Shown piece after piece: positions 10,071-20,896 of a stretch of DNA of 64,000 nucleotides. The notes under the pieces are model-generated. The model had not been told where the DNA came from, did no database searches, and saw only the letters and a program-made list of their open reading frames with translations. Source of the DNA: Petunia secreta (Eukaryota > Streptophyta > Magnoliopsida > Solanales > Solanaceae); contig JARKIP010000011.1 in the NCBI GenBank assembly GCA_029990175.1, positions 2,852,001-2,916,000 of the forward strand, written 5' to 3'. The position numbers and the translations under genes were made by a program. The first letter of the stretch is position 1; each line of letters starts with the position of its first letter.

Positions 10071-11567
10071 TCAAACCACAAGAAACATTTCCGGATGATC
10101 AGCTTCGGCAGCCTCATGATCATCATCAACTTCAGCTCGATCAGTCTCCTCGATAATTTCCTCCTCAGTGTCACTCGCTTGCTCATGGACGGTTCCATCT
10201 TCGAGCAGAAGCATAACTTTGCGAGTTGGACACTCTTTTGCCATGTGACCATAACCTTTGCATTTGTGACACTGAATATTTGAAGCACTAGGAGAGTTGA
10301 GTTGAACTTTACCTCCCACTTCTCTCGACTGGTTAACGGTCACACCTCTTTCGAAGGGTCTCTTCGAATCTCGAACAGTGCTAGCACTTGCTTGGTTTGG
10401 ACTCTTCCATTCTTTACTTCGGTTCAAAGGAGTAGAAGTAGTGACTCCTCGATACCGGTTTGCCTTATCGTCCTTCACCAATTTTTCAGCTTCGGTGGCA
10501 GCATCAAACAAATCTCCCAACGTGTGGTACACGTGGAGTCTCAACTGAGATGACACATCCCTAGCCAAGCCATTTTTGAATCTGATAATGGCTTGCTCTT
10601 CGTCTTCGACCAGATCAAGATTCAATCGAACCTTTTCAAACTCATCGTGGTACTCTTGAACTGACTTGGACCCTTGTTTCAGCTCATACAACTTTTGCAT
10701 TTGAGTTTGCCTGTACTTGGCACTCAAATACTTAGCATCCATTGCTCTCCTCAATTGCGGCCAAGTAGTGACTTCGGGATAGTCATTCCTTCGTCTATGC
10801 CTCTTGTCAGATTCCCACCACGTTGATGCATAAGCTTCGAACGAAGCAATGGCATGGGCAGCTTTTCTCTCATCGGTCATCTCATTGGTTTCAAAGATGC
10901 GCTCCATTCTAAGCTTCCATTCAAGATACTCTTCGGGATCACTAGTTCCTTTAAAGGGTGGAATAGTGATCTTGACACTGTTCAAATTTGAGTCTCGAAC
11001 ACCACGAACCTGTTCGACATACTCATCATTTCGATCATCAGCCTCACGCTCAATATTCCTTTCAACATTCGCGCCTCGGCCTCGACCTCGGAAATTTCCA
11101 CGTCCTCGGTGAGCTTGCCTTCGTTGAGCGAATGGCGGCTCACGCTCATATTCGTCCTCGGGAAATTCCTCTTCATCAATCTCTTCGGTTACAGCACCAA
11201 GGTCTCTTCGGGCCCTTGGAAGTGGTAACCTCTCTCCTCGGGGAATGCCCAAGTTTTGATTTCCAGCTTGGGGATTGCCCAAGTTTTGTTGTGCTTGGGG
11301 GTTGCCCAAGTTAAGCTCTCTTCGAATTGCTTCACTCGTCAACTGATGTTGTCGAAGAAACTCAGCATACAGCTCAGGTTTCATCGGAGTGGATTCGCTC
11401 GTTCCAGCGCCGGACCCATTTTTGGCCACGGACGCACTTCCCTGTTCGAGTTGAGTTACTCGAGCACTCACTCCTCTCACATCGGCACTGACACTTTGTA
11501 TCGCAGCCATGAGATCGGCTAACGACAACTCGGGCTTCTCAATGCTTTTGCCATCGTTTCCAGCCAT
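10071..11567 (-). CDS. Chromovirus gag
   Basis: The frame has 498 codons. I chose the ATG at 11565-11567 (MAGNDGKSIEKPELS), because the longer open frame up to 11585 has only a TTG. The middle is the retrotransposon gag domain (YLEWKLRMERIFE, ASTWWES, YLSAKYRQTQMQKLYELKQG, YHDEFEKV). An arginine/glycine-rich stretch with many charged residues precedes it. A CCHC zinc knuckle (CHKCKGYGHMAKEC) lies near residue 445 and an acidic tail follows. It ends with TGA at 10071-10073, after which pol continues in the same frame. In related elements gag and pol are one frame, so the TGA is more likely a CGA-to-TGA mutation than a natural end. Confidence 0.88.
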   Translation of the reverse strand: MAGNDGKSIEKPELSLADLMAAIQSVSADVRGVSARVTQLEQGSASVAKNGSGAGTSESTPMKPELYAEFLRQHQLTSEAIRRELNLGNPQAQQNLGNPQAGNQNLGIPRGERLPLPRARRDLGAVTEEIDEEEFPEDEYEREPPFAQRRQAHRGRGNFRGRGRGANVERNIEREADDRNDEYVEQVRGVRDSNLNSVKITIPPFKGTSDPEEYLEWKLRMERIFETNEMTDERKAAHAIASFEAYASTWWESDKRHRRRNDYPEVTTWPQLRRAMDAKYLSAKYRQTQMQKLYELKQGSKSVQEYHDEFEKVRLNLDLVEDEEQAIIRFKNGLARDVSSQLRLHVYHTLGDLFDAATEAEKLVKDDKANRYRGVTTSTPLNRSKEWKSPNQASASTVRDSKRPFERGVTVNQSREVGGKVQLNSPSASNIQCHKCKGYGHMAKECPTRKVMLLLEDGTVHEQASDTEEEIIEETDRAEVDDDHEAAEADHPEMFLVV

Positions 11568-12755
11568 GGTACCTGCACAAGTCAAAGATCAAACAAATGT
11601 TAGGGTTAGAAATCACCTCACACACTCCCTCACCTTTGATGGGTGGCACTCGAGTCCACTCAATTTATGGGTTCGGTTTTTGATCACTCAAGGACTTGTT
11701 AACAGTGGCTCGTCTGATTGATCTGTCCTCTAAGATCCTTCAAGTTCGACAATAGTCACTGCCTCTTCGAGAAGAGTGAAGTGATGTTCGACTCGATGGA
11801 ACGGACGCCTTTTAACTGAGCTCGGGGAGTCAAAAGAATGTCTACGAAAGTTTGGACTTCGGTCACCCCTTCGCACGAATTCCTATCAGCTTAAAAGAGT
11901 TAGTACGACCTTGAGTAGGACATTTACTCAAAAGATCCACCAACTAGAATTTGACACGAAAGAAAGTGAGAACCTAGGAGAATCTACCCTTTGATTCCCT
12001 TTTGGAATCTTTTTCGATCACACCCACTCCTGTCCGTACAAGAGTGGTCCCTCCTTGGTACGGATAGGGTTTTACCTTATCCACTTTCCTTTTTCAGCCG
12101 ACAATTTTCACCTGGGGTTTTGATGTTCAAATTTTAACCCCTTTCTTCTTCAATGGAACAGTGACCTTGCTCCGGCGTACGGACACAACAACTTCGGTTC
12201 ACTGACCACGAAATTCAACAGATCTGAGTTGCTCTTTCGACTCCGGTTCCAAACAACAACGGAGGAAATCAAACGAAGTTCTTCGAATCTAAAAATCAGC
12301 TCGTTCGTGTCGTACACTGTTACGATTGTAACAACTTTCCGGCGTACGGACAACGATTGTAAACTGAGAACTTCGATTTTCAAGCAGCAATCAAACCCAA
12401 ATCACTCAAGAACCACCACTCTTCACCGGTTTCTTCCAAACACAGTGGGGTTCGAGTTTTCAGTCACCATTAAAGCTCAAAACAGTCCAAAATTCACCAA
12501 GAAACCCTAGTCACAAAATCAGTACGTCGGGTACTCGTTGGATTCAGAATTCGACGGTGAACAAGAATTCAATGGTTGTTTTCCCAACAACCAACAATCA
12601 AACACAATTTTTGGATTTTCTTTTTAACACTTTTTTTTTGTAAAAATAACAACACCAACAGTAACAAAAACCAAGAACACGAAAAGGAAAACAAAGACAC
12701 AAACGCACGAAAATAATGAACAGGATTGAGGTTGTAAGAACAAGCTCAAACCGTG
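11568..12755 (-). other. Untranslated leader of the chromovirus
   Basis: About 1.2 kb lie between primer-binding site and gag. I find no domain. The only open frames (12150-12383 minus, 12229-12510 plus) look incidental. Long 5' leaders are usual in chromoviruses, where packaging signals may lie. Confidence 0.6.
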
Positions 12756-12766
12756 CTCTGATACCA
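12756..12766 (-). other. Primer-binding site, initiator tRNA-Met type
   Basis: The minus strand reads TGGTATCAGAG three bases after the LTR end. This is the classical plant retrotransposon site complementary to the 3' end of initiator tRNA-Met. Confidence 0.9.
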
Positions 12767-12769
12767 AGA

Positions 12770-13521
12770 TGGTGCAAGGCAAATCCCGAAGGGGTTGCTA
12801 GCACAAACGCGGAAGAACAAACAAGAAAGATAAAAGATAGAAGCAAGACAAAACTTGCTTCTTTCGAAAGAACAGTGAGGAACCTGTCTCAAAGCTCAAT
12901 CGAAAGGGATACAAGGATCACCTATGCTATGCAACAATCCTCAAGAGAACATTGCCTCCTGCAAACTGAATGATCAAGAGGAATGTTCAATCGGATTAAC
13001 CGAAAGCCACAAGTCCTTAAAAGCCCTCACCGGGGTTTTGCTCACGACGGAGACAAGAAGAAATGTGCTCGGCACTTTCATTCAATTCATCAATATTCAA
13101 AAACTAGGTATCTACAATGAAAGGAAACAAGGTTTATATAGGAAATACTAAGGGTAAACTAGTAAATGGGTCACAGGCGACCAATAAAAATAAGCCACGC
13201 AGGGCTGAGTTAAATTGTGTTCGGCAGACTTTGACTTCGGTAAGCCTTGGCTTCGGTTCTCGATTGTCTGCTCGAACACACTTGTTGCCTTCGGACGCTC
13301 AATTGTCTTCGAGCTCATTATCCTCGGTCACTTTGCCATCGGGCTCAAATCTGAAGATAATGCCTTCGATTCTTGAGCTCGGCCACTCAGCTTCGGAGCA
13401 ATTGTTTTCCTTCGGCCAGGCTAAGTGAACGTGCACATCGTGCAGCAGCTTGGCTTGGCTTCTTGTCATCGGTCTCCTCGGTGGATCGATCACTTGATCA
13501 GCACGTGATCGGGCTGCATCA
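12770..13521 (-). mobile_element. 5' LTR of the nested chromovirus
   Basis: It is equal in length to the 3' LTR and almost identical, ending GCACCA next to the primer site. Its outer edge (TGATGCAGCC) abuts the right copy of the agcgt target duplication. Open frames in it (12924-13428) are shadows of the 3' LTR pol tail. Confidence 0.92.
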
Positions 13522-13526
13522 AGCGT

Positions 13527-14345
13527 ATACCAAGAATGTACTAGAAAAGCAAAATAGTTCTTGAGGAACCGGATCATATGAGACAAGTTTAGAACAATGC
13601 AGCTTCACAGACTTCGGGCTGCGAGGAAATGCAGTAGAACTACTCACCAATCACTTTAGGAAACTAGGTTCTAGGGTAAACTAGCTGCCTACCATTAAGA
13701 GTGCAACTGGGTAAAATTCAACGGCCTACTGCGATTTTCATTGGAGTAACACCCATGCCATAGTCGACTATAAAGCTCTAATGCTCGAGATCAAACACTT
13801 GTTGAAGGAGGGACACCTACAGGACCTGATCACAGAGGGGGCGGGACGACCTAGACCGCTCGATTCAAAGGACAAGCGGAGTGTCAACGCGATCTTCGCT
13901 ACACCCGGGTTTGACAAAGCTTGGAAGACCACGGTACCAATTATGTTCATTTTGGAGAATGAAAGAGGGAGCCCACCAAGAAGCCCTTTCCATCCCAACC
14001 AAGGTGCTTGACTCCCAGGTCAGACAAGCTCTGATTGGTCCAGGAAGTGATGTCAATATCATTTGATTGGAGACAGTGCGGAAAATGAGTCAGCAGTGCT
14101 TGATAACTCCAAGCCCTTACAAAGTAGCTGGATTCAACAGCGTCTATGAAAATCCTATCGGGGAATAGCTCTACCAGTCTCTATCTCGGATGTGATAAGC
14201 ATAACACCTTTCCAGGTAATGACTTGCAGCCTCTCATAGAATGTCATTCTGAGAAGACCTTGGATACATGGAGTAAAGGGGGTACCCTAAACACTTCATC
14301 TAGTCTTCAGATACCCAACCCCATTCAGAACCAGTGAAGGACGAA
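13527..14345 (+). pseudogene. Family B gag end and protease remnant
   Basis: This resumes B1 after the chromovirus. LEIKHLLKEGHLQDLITEG (13781 on) matches the segment after the zinc knuckle in Tat-type gag. Near 14040, LIGPGSDVNII corresponds to the protease active site, with DTGS changed to GPGS. SPYKVAGFNS follows as in the family. Frames are broken and the active-site aspartate is lost, so it is inactive. Sequence 14160-14420 has no recognisable pol, marking the deletion of the reverse transcriptase core. Confidence 0.6.
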
Positions 14346-14423
14346 GTGAGCGGTCCTTGCTCGAAGAGAGTCAAGCACCCTGTGCAGACACTAACACGAG
14401 GTTGAAAGAGAAAGTAAATGTGA

Positions 14424-15640
14424 TTGAAAGGGAGCCACTATTGGACATATCTTGAGCGGAGGGCTAGAATAGCAGTAACAAAGCTCAGAGAGCAGGTCTA
14501 TGAGATGACTAATTTTGTTCCGCGAGCCGCGGAGCTATGGTATCAACTCTTCGAGGTGCTGGTAAAACATGAAGATCCCGAATGGATAATACTCTGCTGC
14601 CAAGTACAAACATAAGTAAAGATGAACCTTATAAAACCTCCAATGATAACTGAACCAATTCAGGAGGACCACATATTGCTATATGTCACAATAGAAGTAG
14701 CATGGAATGCAATCCTCGTGCGAGAAGTATGTGGAAGGCAACTTCCTGTACAATATGCTAGCAAGGGAATTTTGGAAGTAGAAGCACGACATCCGCTATA
14801 TTCCTAGTTAGTGGCAGTAGTGGCAATGGCTACACATGAGTCGCGACCATATTTTCTTAATCGTTCCTTCAGTGTGGTTTCTTCTGTCCCTTTACAGACC
14901 ATTCTGTCTAAACCTGCGCTCTTCAAAAGGTTAGAGGAATGGGCCGTAGAACTTAGAGAATATGCTATTATTTATCAGCCGCGAACGGACATCGGATCAT
15001 AGACCTGGCAGACTTTGCGACAGATTTTAGTGTGAAGTTGGCGTCAGAATCTGATGAGGTGATGAAGAATGAAAATACGATCAACCCCAAGTAGTGGGTA
15101 GTCCATACAAGTATAGTGCTCAACGATGAAGAAGTCGACCTCGATCTATGGGTTAAAACGCCAATCGAGATGATCTTTTGAAAATCTATAAGAACCTGGT
15201 AAGCCGAGGCAGAATATGAAGCCATAATTCAAGCTCTTTATTTAGTCTACATATTTGGGGCCAAGGAGATCAGTCTCCACAGCGGCTCTGAATGAAGTCT
15301 TCACAATTGAAAGTATCTGCGCGCCATAACGATTATTTAACATAAGGACACTTCTGAAAAAAATTCTACAATGGAAATTTATTCACCGGAAGGAGGGCAC
15401 ATAGGCCGACGCATCGGCTGAGGATGCGAACATCAATTCAGGCAACCGATTAACGGTGATCGAGCTAACCTATGCGGACCTGATGAACCTCAAAGTTCTG
15501 AACACATGATCTGTTTTAGAATGTCATCATGCATTAATTGAGTACTTGGGCAAGGGAATACTTCTAGAAGATAAGGTAGAAAGCAGACAATTGTGAAGGC
15601 AGACAGTTCAGTATTGTAAGATTAATGGGGAGTTGTACCA
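14424..15640 (+). pseudogene. Family B RT end, RNase H and second RNase H remnant
   Basis: FVPRAAELWYQLFEVLVKHEDPEW (14515 on) is the connection region after RT. LLYVTIEVAWNAILVREV and QYASKGILEVEARHPLYS are RNase H, followed by FLNRSFSVVSSVPLQTIL and LREYAIIYQPRT. From about 15200 EAEYEAIIQALYLVYIFGA is the archaeal-type RNase H typical of Tat elements, then VIELTYADL and INGELYHR lead toward integrase. Frames shift repeatedly, with stops at 14613 and 14805 among others. Integrase is lost after about 15640. Confidence 0.65.
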
Positions 15641-16367
15641 TCGGGTGGTTAACGACCCACAAGTCATTCACTCGGGTTCAGCGTCGGCCGACAAAGGGTC
15701 CTCGGAGAACACCTATGAGCCTCCCCAAAGCCAATCCTTCATCGAGCATAGAGGAGTTTATCAGGAACATGAACGTCCAAGGACATGGAAGGAACATCTG
15801 TCACTCGGCTTAGAAAATAATACTGTTGAAAGGTCAACTAGCCCAATATACTCGAGACGTGTATTTTCTCCTTTCATGCTCTTTATTTTTATTACTTTCA
15901 ATGGGCACTTAGCCCCTCGTTGTTGGTTTGCTAAACTTTCTGTTGGCTCCGCATCCCTTGTATCAATAAAACTATCATTTTACTTAGTTAGTTTTACAAT
16001 CAGATCCATTCACGATCAACTATTCATAGCCCCAGCACAACTTAAGTTGAAGTAATACACTCACCTTTCTTTACAAAAGTATAGTAAACTGCTCGCTTGA
16101 AACTAGATAATTTCTAGTTATGCCACCAGGCATTATTCCTAAGTTAAAATCATCAATTCAACACTCGCACTAATATATCGATGGGGACGCCCGCCTGCAT
16201 CGTGCCATTTAAGACTTAAGCACTTGAGTCACAACCGTTCTAGCTTGAACGTAAAAATGCTCCATTACATAAAATGGGCTAAGCCACAAGACACAACATA
16301 ATCCATCACTTGCAGATGATTAAAAAAACGTCCAACAAGCACATACTCGTCTTTATAAACAAATGCA
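15641..16367 (+). mobile_element. Family B 3' untranslated region of B1
   Basis: From about 15800 this matches the inverted sequence at 18000-18720 of B2 (for example actcgagacgtgtattttctcc and gatggggacgcccgcc). It is internal 3' DNA between integrase and LTR. It is cut at 16367 by the end of the inverted B2 LTR, so the true 3' LTR of B1 is absent. Confidence 0.65.
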
Positions 16368-16846
16368 TGTTTATGCCTAAAATTGTACGTTGAGGTTAAA
16401 CGCTTAAATTTATGAATAGGTCACAAAAAATACAGTAAAATACGATGGAAAACTAAGCAAATAGATAGGAAAATAATATACAAGAAAGTAAAGAGTTTTA
16501 TTCCTTGAGAATAGACGCATTCAGTAGTGAATCGCTTGATGTGCAATACAATGTAAGGAGGGGTATTTATAGTAAAGATTACACAGTCCTAATTATGGTA
16601 AAATACAAATGCTAACAAAGGCAATGGGCCTACAAATTCAAGGCGGTGGTATACAAACCCTAACTAGGAGGCTGTAACCTAAGGCGATGGGATATATGCC
16701 TTGCGTCCTACACCCGTACCGCTTGAACGGTTGTAATCCGTAGAATAGGCGTGTATCGTCTATGCCCAGTGACTTGTAGGATAAGTCTAGTATCGCCAAC
16801 TGGACTCGTATCCCCATAATAATAGGTGGCATTTTTTTTTAATACA
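16368..16846 (-). mobile_element. 3' LTR of B2
   Basis: Inverted family B LTR. The + strand reads tgtttatgcct at the left end and ttaataca at the right. It is followed by the complement of a polypurine run (gtgggggactgac on the minus strand). It has the single form of the segment duplicated in B1. Confidence 0.8.
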
Positions 16847-18720
16847 GTCAGTCCCCCACATGCTGACGCAAGCAGTCATGAAGTGTAAGCACTGTACAAG
16901 ACGGATATGAAAGATATCTCACTGACTCCTTGAAAAACGCAATATGTTTAACCAAGAATAATGCTGATTTATTTAGTAAATTTGTGTGTCTTGATCTAAT
17001 TGGTTGACGTCGATTCCATGTACCTTTCCAAGAATGCTTTTTATGCGCTGAATCGTTTCATATCTCATGCCATAATTATGCCTGACCGTTTCATGATTCG
17101 TTCTTATCTCTTCCAGCCTATATATAAGGGTTTCGTGATAGTGGTGTAATAACAAATCCTCTTCAGAAAAATACTTCATCTTCTTTAAAGCCATTATAAA
17201 AGAATGGATTTTCTACCTTCTGAAAAATTTGCCTTTGACCCTGGTTTGATATTCCCAGAAAAACTCCTTTATTAAGAATGGATGAATGGAGTCCCCTAAG
17301 TCATGAAGTTTGATAGGGATTCTAATGACGTTCTTCGGAATGTCTTCATCGTGGCATGCACACTGATTATGGTGTGCTCTGAATGTGGCTGTTGTTGTGA
17401 TATTCCTCTTGTCATGTGGGGTTTGCCAACATAAGAATGCCATCACAGCGGGGCTCCTATATCTGCTCGTCTTTTGGTTGTCGAGGGCCATAGTCCTGGA
17501 AGCAACTCTATTTGAACGAGGAGTGAGTCCCTGGGATATTCTCTACTTCTTCGAGCGGTCGATGCCCGGGAACATTCTCCATACCTGCAACATTCAGGCC
17601 GTATAGCTCTGCCCTATTCTGCAGTTTCGGGAATTATGTCTGCTTCCAATCGTCCGGGAAGAGGGGGAACATGGTGTTAATGCGGTCATCGAGGGTTCCT
17701 CATTGGAGTCTCTCCAAGTTTCTCCAAGTGAAGTCTCGGGCCACGTTCTGCTTCCTCCGCCATTCTTCTGAGGGATTCCTCAGTAGACTAACTTTCCAAC
17801 TCCCATGGCATAGAGTTTCAAAGATGTTGCTGCTTGGGGTATCAAGTTGGAAATTTCGCCTTCCGAGTACCAAGAGAGACTTTGATGCAAGAGCTACAAT
17901 CTAGACGAAGAGTCTTTGGCTGTGAAAATTTGGAGGAACTTGCAAATTTTAGTCTTCCCTTTTCGTATTTTTACAGTTGTTATGAACAATGTTGCATTTA
18001 GGAAAAACTAGTTATATATTATGAGCCTGCGGGCTATTTGTTAAAAATAAAACGAACATCCACTAATATTTTTCTGCGTACTTGTGTAGTTTAAGCAGCA
18101 TGTTTTGTGTGCCTTTCTGGGATAGTGTATTTTAAAAGACGGGCGTGCGTACTGAGGGGCGCTTCATTTGCATCAGTAGTTGACGGCTTATATTGCGCCT
18201 ATGATAGACGGTTGTTTTGTGCCCACAATGGGACGACTTTAGCTAGTGTGGGAATGGGGCATTTTTGCGTTCCGAAACAGAACATCGTTGCTTGTTTACT
18301 CAAGTATTTTAAAACTCTCTGCACTATGTGAGCGGGCGTCCCCACCGACATGTAGGTGCAAATTTGCTGAATTAATGAGTTCAACTTATGAATAATGCCT
18401 CGTGGCTGAGCTAGACATGATCTAGCTGTAAGCAAGTAGTTTACCCAACTTTTTGTAGTGAAAAGTAGGTGTATTACTTCAATTTAGGTCTAGCCGAGGC
18501 TATGAATATTTAGATCGTAGATGGATCTGAATTATCATTGTAAAATTGACTAAATAAAATAGTAGTATTATTGATACATATGGCGCTGAACCATATGAAA
18601 CATAAAGAACGAGGCTAAGGGCCCGTTGTGAAACAATGACAATTATTAAAGAAACAAGAGAGGAGAAAATACATGTCTCGAGTATGTGGGCTTTGTTGGC
18701 CTTTCAAGAGTAATACTTTT
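16847..18720 (-). mobile_element. Family B 3' untranslated region of B2
   Basis: About 1.9 kb separate the integrase remnant from the 3' LTR, far more than a simple gypsy element needs. It is shared with B1 (15800-16367), the 3719-4079 fragment and B3 (27108-28614). Tat elements often carry an extra ORF here; a decayed antisense candidate is listed separately. Confidence 0.65.
17110..17900 (+). pseudogene. Decayed antisense ORF candidate in family B 3' region
   Basis: On the + strand, antisense to B2 pol, a TATA-like cctatatataagg at about 17115 precedes a run of translated segments that is conserved, also antisense, in B3 (minus strand, 27840-28214). Matching segments include VMKFDRDSNDV against VMKCNKDRNDV and VACTLIMVRS against MACALIMVRS. 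Both copies have stops. I recognise no domain. By analogy with Tat-lineage elements that carry an antisense ORF between pol and 3' LTR, this may be such a relic. Conservation could also just reflect shared descent of non-coding DNA. Confidence 0.35.
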
Positions 18721-19700
18721 TTAGCATTGAGATATTCCAATAGTTTGGAATGGTTGTTCCTCTCATGTCTTCAAGAACATACTCACATTTTCCAGCTATG
18801 CCTCAAACTCCGTAAGGTCCTTCCCAATTTGGAGCTAACTTGTCTGCGCTAGCCTCCTTGGTGCTTTGAGTGACTTAGCAAAGGACAAGATCTCCTACGT
18901 TGAAAGAATGTAGGTTAGCCGTCGCATTGTAGTACTTTTCTACACGTTGCTTCTGTGTTGCGAGGCGTATGGCCGCTATATCCCGTCGTTCGTCCAAGGT
19001 GTCGAGTGAAGCTTTCAAAGCCTCATTTTTCGATTCTTCCTCGGCAAACGACCATCGCATGCTGGATTCTCCGATCTATAAGGGAATCATTGCTTCTGTC
19101 TTATATGTTAGCAAGAATGGCGTTTCCCCCATATTGGCCTTGGATATAGTGCGGTGAGCCCGTAAAACTCCTGGCAGTTCCTCCAACCACTTTCCTTTTG
19201 GCTTCCTTGAGTCGTTTCTTCAGACTTTTAACGATTGGTTTGTTTGAAGACTTAGTTTGATTATTAACCGAATGGTGGTAGGGTGTTGAGGTTATTCTCT
19301 TTATCTCCTATTCTTCCAAGAAAGCGGTGATCTTATCGCCCACGAATTGAGGTCCATTGTCGCAAGTGATTTCTGCTGCTATGCCAAAGCAGCACATGAT
19401 GTTCTTCCATATAAACTGTACCACCTCCTGCTTTCGGATTCGATCATAGGCCGCGGGTGTGACCCAATTGGTAAAATAGTCTCTCATAATAAGCAAACAC
19501 TTGACACCGTTGGGCGCTTTAGGAATGGGCCCTATAATATCTATCCCCCATTTCATGAAAGACCACGGGGCTATCATGGAATGTAACAGCTCCGCTGGCT
19601 GATAAAGTATATTTGGAAAATTCTGGCAACTGTGGCATGCACGAACGAACTTGCTCGCGTCATCTTCCATTCGAGGCCAGAAGTAACCCGCCCTGATTAA
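18721..19700 (-). pseudogene. B2 integrase remnant
   Basis: The core is readable at 19308-19670: zinc-domain cysteines (ACHSCQNF), GIDIIGPIPKAPNGVK with the first aspartate and ITCDNGPQFVGDKI with the second. The C-terminal part is at 18875-19060 (LKASLDTLDERRD, YNATANLHSFNVGDLVL). Between 19060 and 19300 the region carrying the third catalytic residue is frame-broken. Confidence 0.75.
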
Positions 19701-20896
19701 TTTGCAAGCTAGAGATCATCTGCCGGAGTGGTTTCCACATTGCCCCTCCTAAATTTTTCTTAGGGCGTAATCTACTTGAGAGGGTCCCAGACAAATGGGC
19801 CGATGAACATCCGGCGATACAACTCCCCTTTAATCAGGCAACAACGAGCTGCTTGAACCCTCAACCTTCTGCTTTCTTTTCTGTCTGTTGGGAGTGTTAC
19901 CTTGTCCAAGTATTTATTGATCGAGTGCTGCCAATCCCATATCGATCTCGTGCCGTTGATCTCGTGACGCTTGACGTCCACGTAAGTTAACTCAATGACG
20001 GATCCTGGCCTGTCTGCACTCATGTCTGCATTGGCCGCTAGGCTGGCTAGGGCATCAGCCGCCGTGTTTTCTTCCCTTGGTATTTGATTGATCGTCTATT
20101 TTTTAAAATTCTTCAAGCGATTCTCCACTCTTCCCAAGTACTCCTGCATGCGGTTGTCTTTGGCAGCGTAGGCTCCAGTTACTTGATTGACGACCAACTG
20201 GGAGTCGCTGTTGAGACTGATCTCCCTAGCCCCCAATATGTAAGTTAATTCCAAAGCTTGAATTACTGCTTCATTATTTGTCATCGGCGGACAGCTTATG
20301 GCCTTCTAAATTTGTTCTCAATTAGAGATTTGATCAGTAAACCAAGCCCGGTCCCTTTTAAATTTGAGGCCTCATTAGTGTGGATCAACCAATATCCGAG
20401 GGTAACACCCTCCATCCTTTTACGCTCCATCTCAGCCTTCGGTATTAAGTCAGTACTGAAGTCGGCAATAAAGTCCGTGAGTACCTGGGACTTGATAGTC
20501 GTGCGTGGCTTGTAGACGTATCATATTCTCCTAGCTCGGCGACCCATTTTTCTAGCCTGCCCAAAAGTTCAGGTTTGTGCAAAATGGTTCGCAAAGGAAA
20601 AAAGGAGACTACAATAATCGTGTGACTTTGAAAATATGGTTGTAGCTTTCTTGCTGTCATAACTAGGGCGAGTGCTACCTTTTATAGGTGCTGATACCAA
20701 GTTTCTACATCCAAGAGAGATTTGCTAACGTAGTATATCGGCGACTTTACCCCTTTTTCTTCATGTACCAAAACATCACTGACGTCGAGTTCGGACACTA
20801 CGACATACAACAATAACAACTCTCCCTCGCGCGGCTTTGTTAGTAATGGGGGATTTGCCAGATATTGCTTTAGTTCTCGCAGTGCCTTGCTACACT
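19701..20896 (-). pseudogene. B2 RNase H and archaeal-type RNase H remnant
   Basis: 20445-20660 gives RNase H end motifs (ARKLQPYFQSHTIIVV, LRTILHKPELLGRLEKWVAE). 20096-20284 gives the archaeal-type RNase H that follows it in Tat elements (MTNNEAVIQALELTYI, LNSDSQLVVNQV). 19772-20023 is the spacer to integrase (VIELTYVDVKRHEING, YRRMF). Stops separate the blocks. The remaining RNase H continues at 24731 beyond the solo LTR. Confidence 0.72.

Larger units (their letters stand above)
5984..13526 (-). mobile_element. Near-intact nested chromovirus (CRM-like) with TSD
   Basis: A complete minus-strand Ty3/gypsy element lies at 5989-13521 (7533 bp). LTRs of equal length (752 bp) flank primer site, gag, pol and a polypurine tract. 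The 5-bp target duplication agcgt is perfect at 5984-5988 and 13522-13526. The LTRs differ at about five positions by eye, so insertion is recent. Pol has protease, RT, RNase H and integrase in the gypsy order. No canonical chromodomain is visible, and the pol frame crosses into the 3' LTR, a feature described for the CRM (centromeric) clade. Clade assignment is inference. Three coding lesions make this copy non-autonomous. Confidence 0.92.
4080..16367 (+). mobile_element. Family B copy B1 (Tat-like gypsy), nested and deleted
   Basis: Order on the + strand: LTR 4080-4805, primer site, gag 4866-5983, chromovirus insertion 5989-13521, gag end and protease 13527-14160, end of reverse transcriptase and RNase H 14424-15002, archaeal-type RNase H remnants 15003-15640, then 3' untranslated DNA to 16367. 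The reverse transcriptase core and the whole integrase core are missing, and stops are frequent. There is no 3' LTR: the copy ends where the inverted LTR of B2 starts. Confidence 0.75.

Noticed and set aside
10065..10073. Programmed stop read-through at the gag-pol junction
   Set aside because: Plant chromoviruses of this type usually fuse gag and pol in one frame; a CGA-to-TGA mutation explains the TGA without a special signal. It is noted as a test in the findings.
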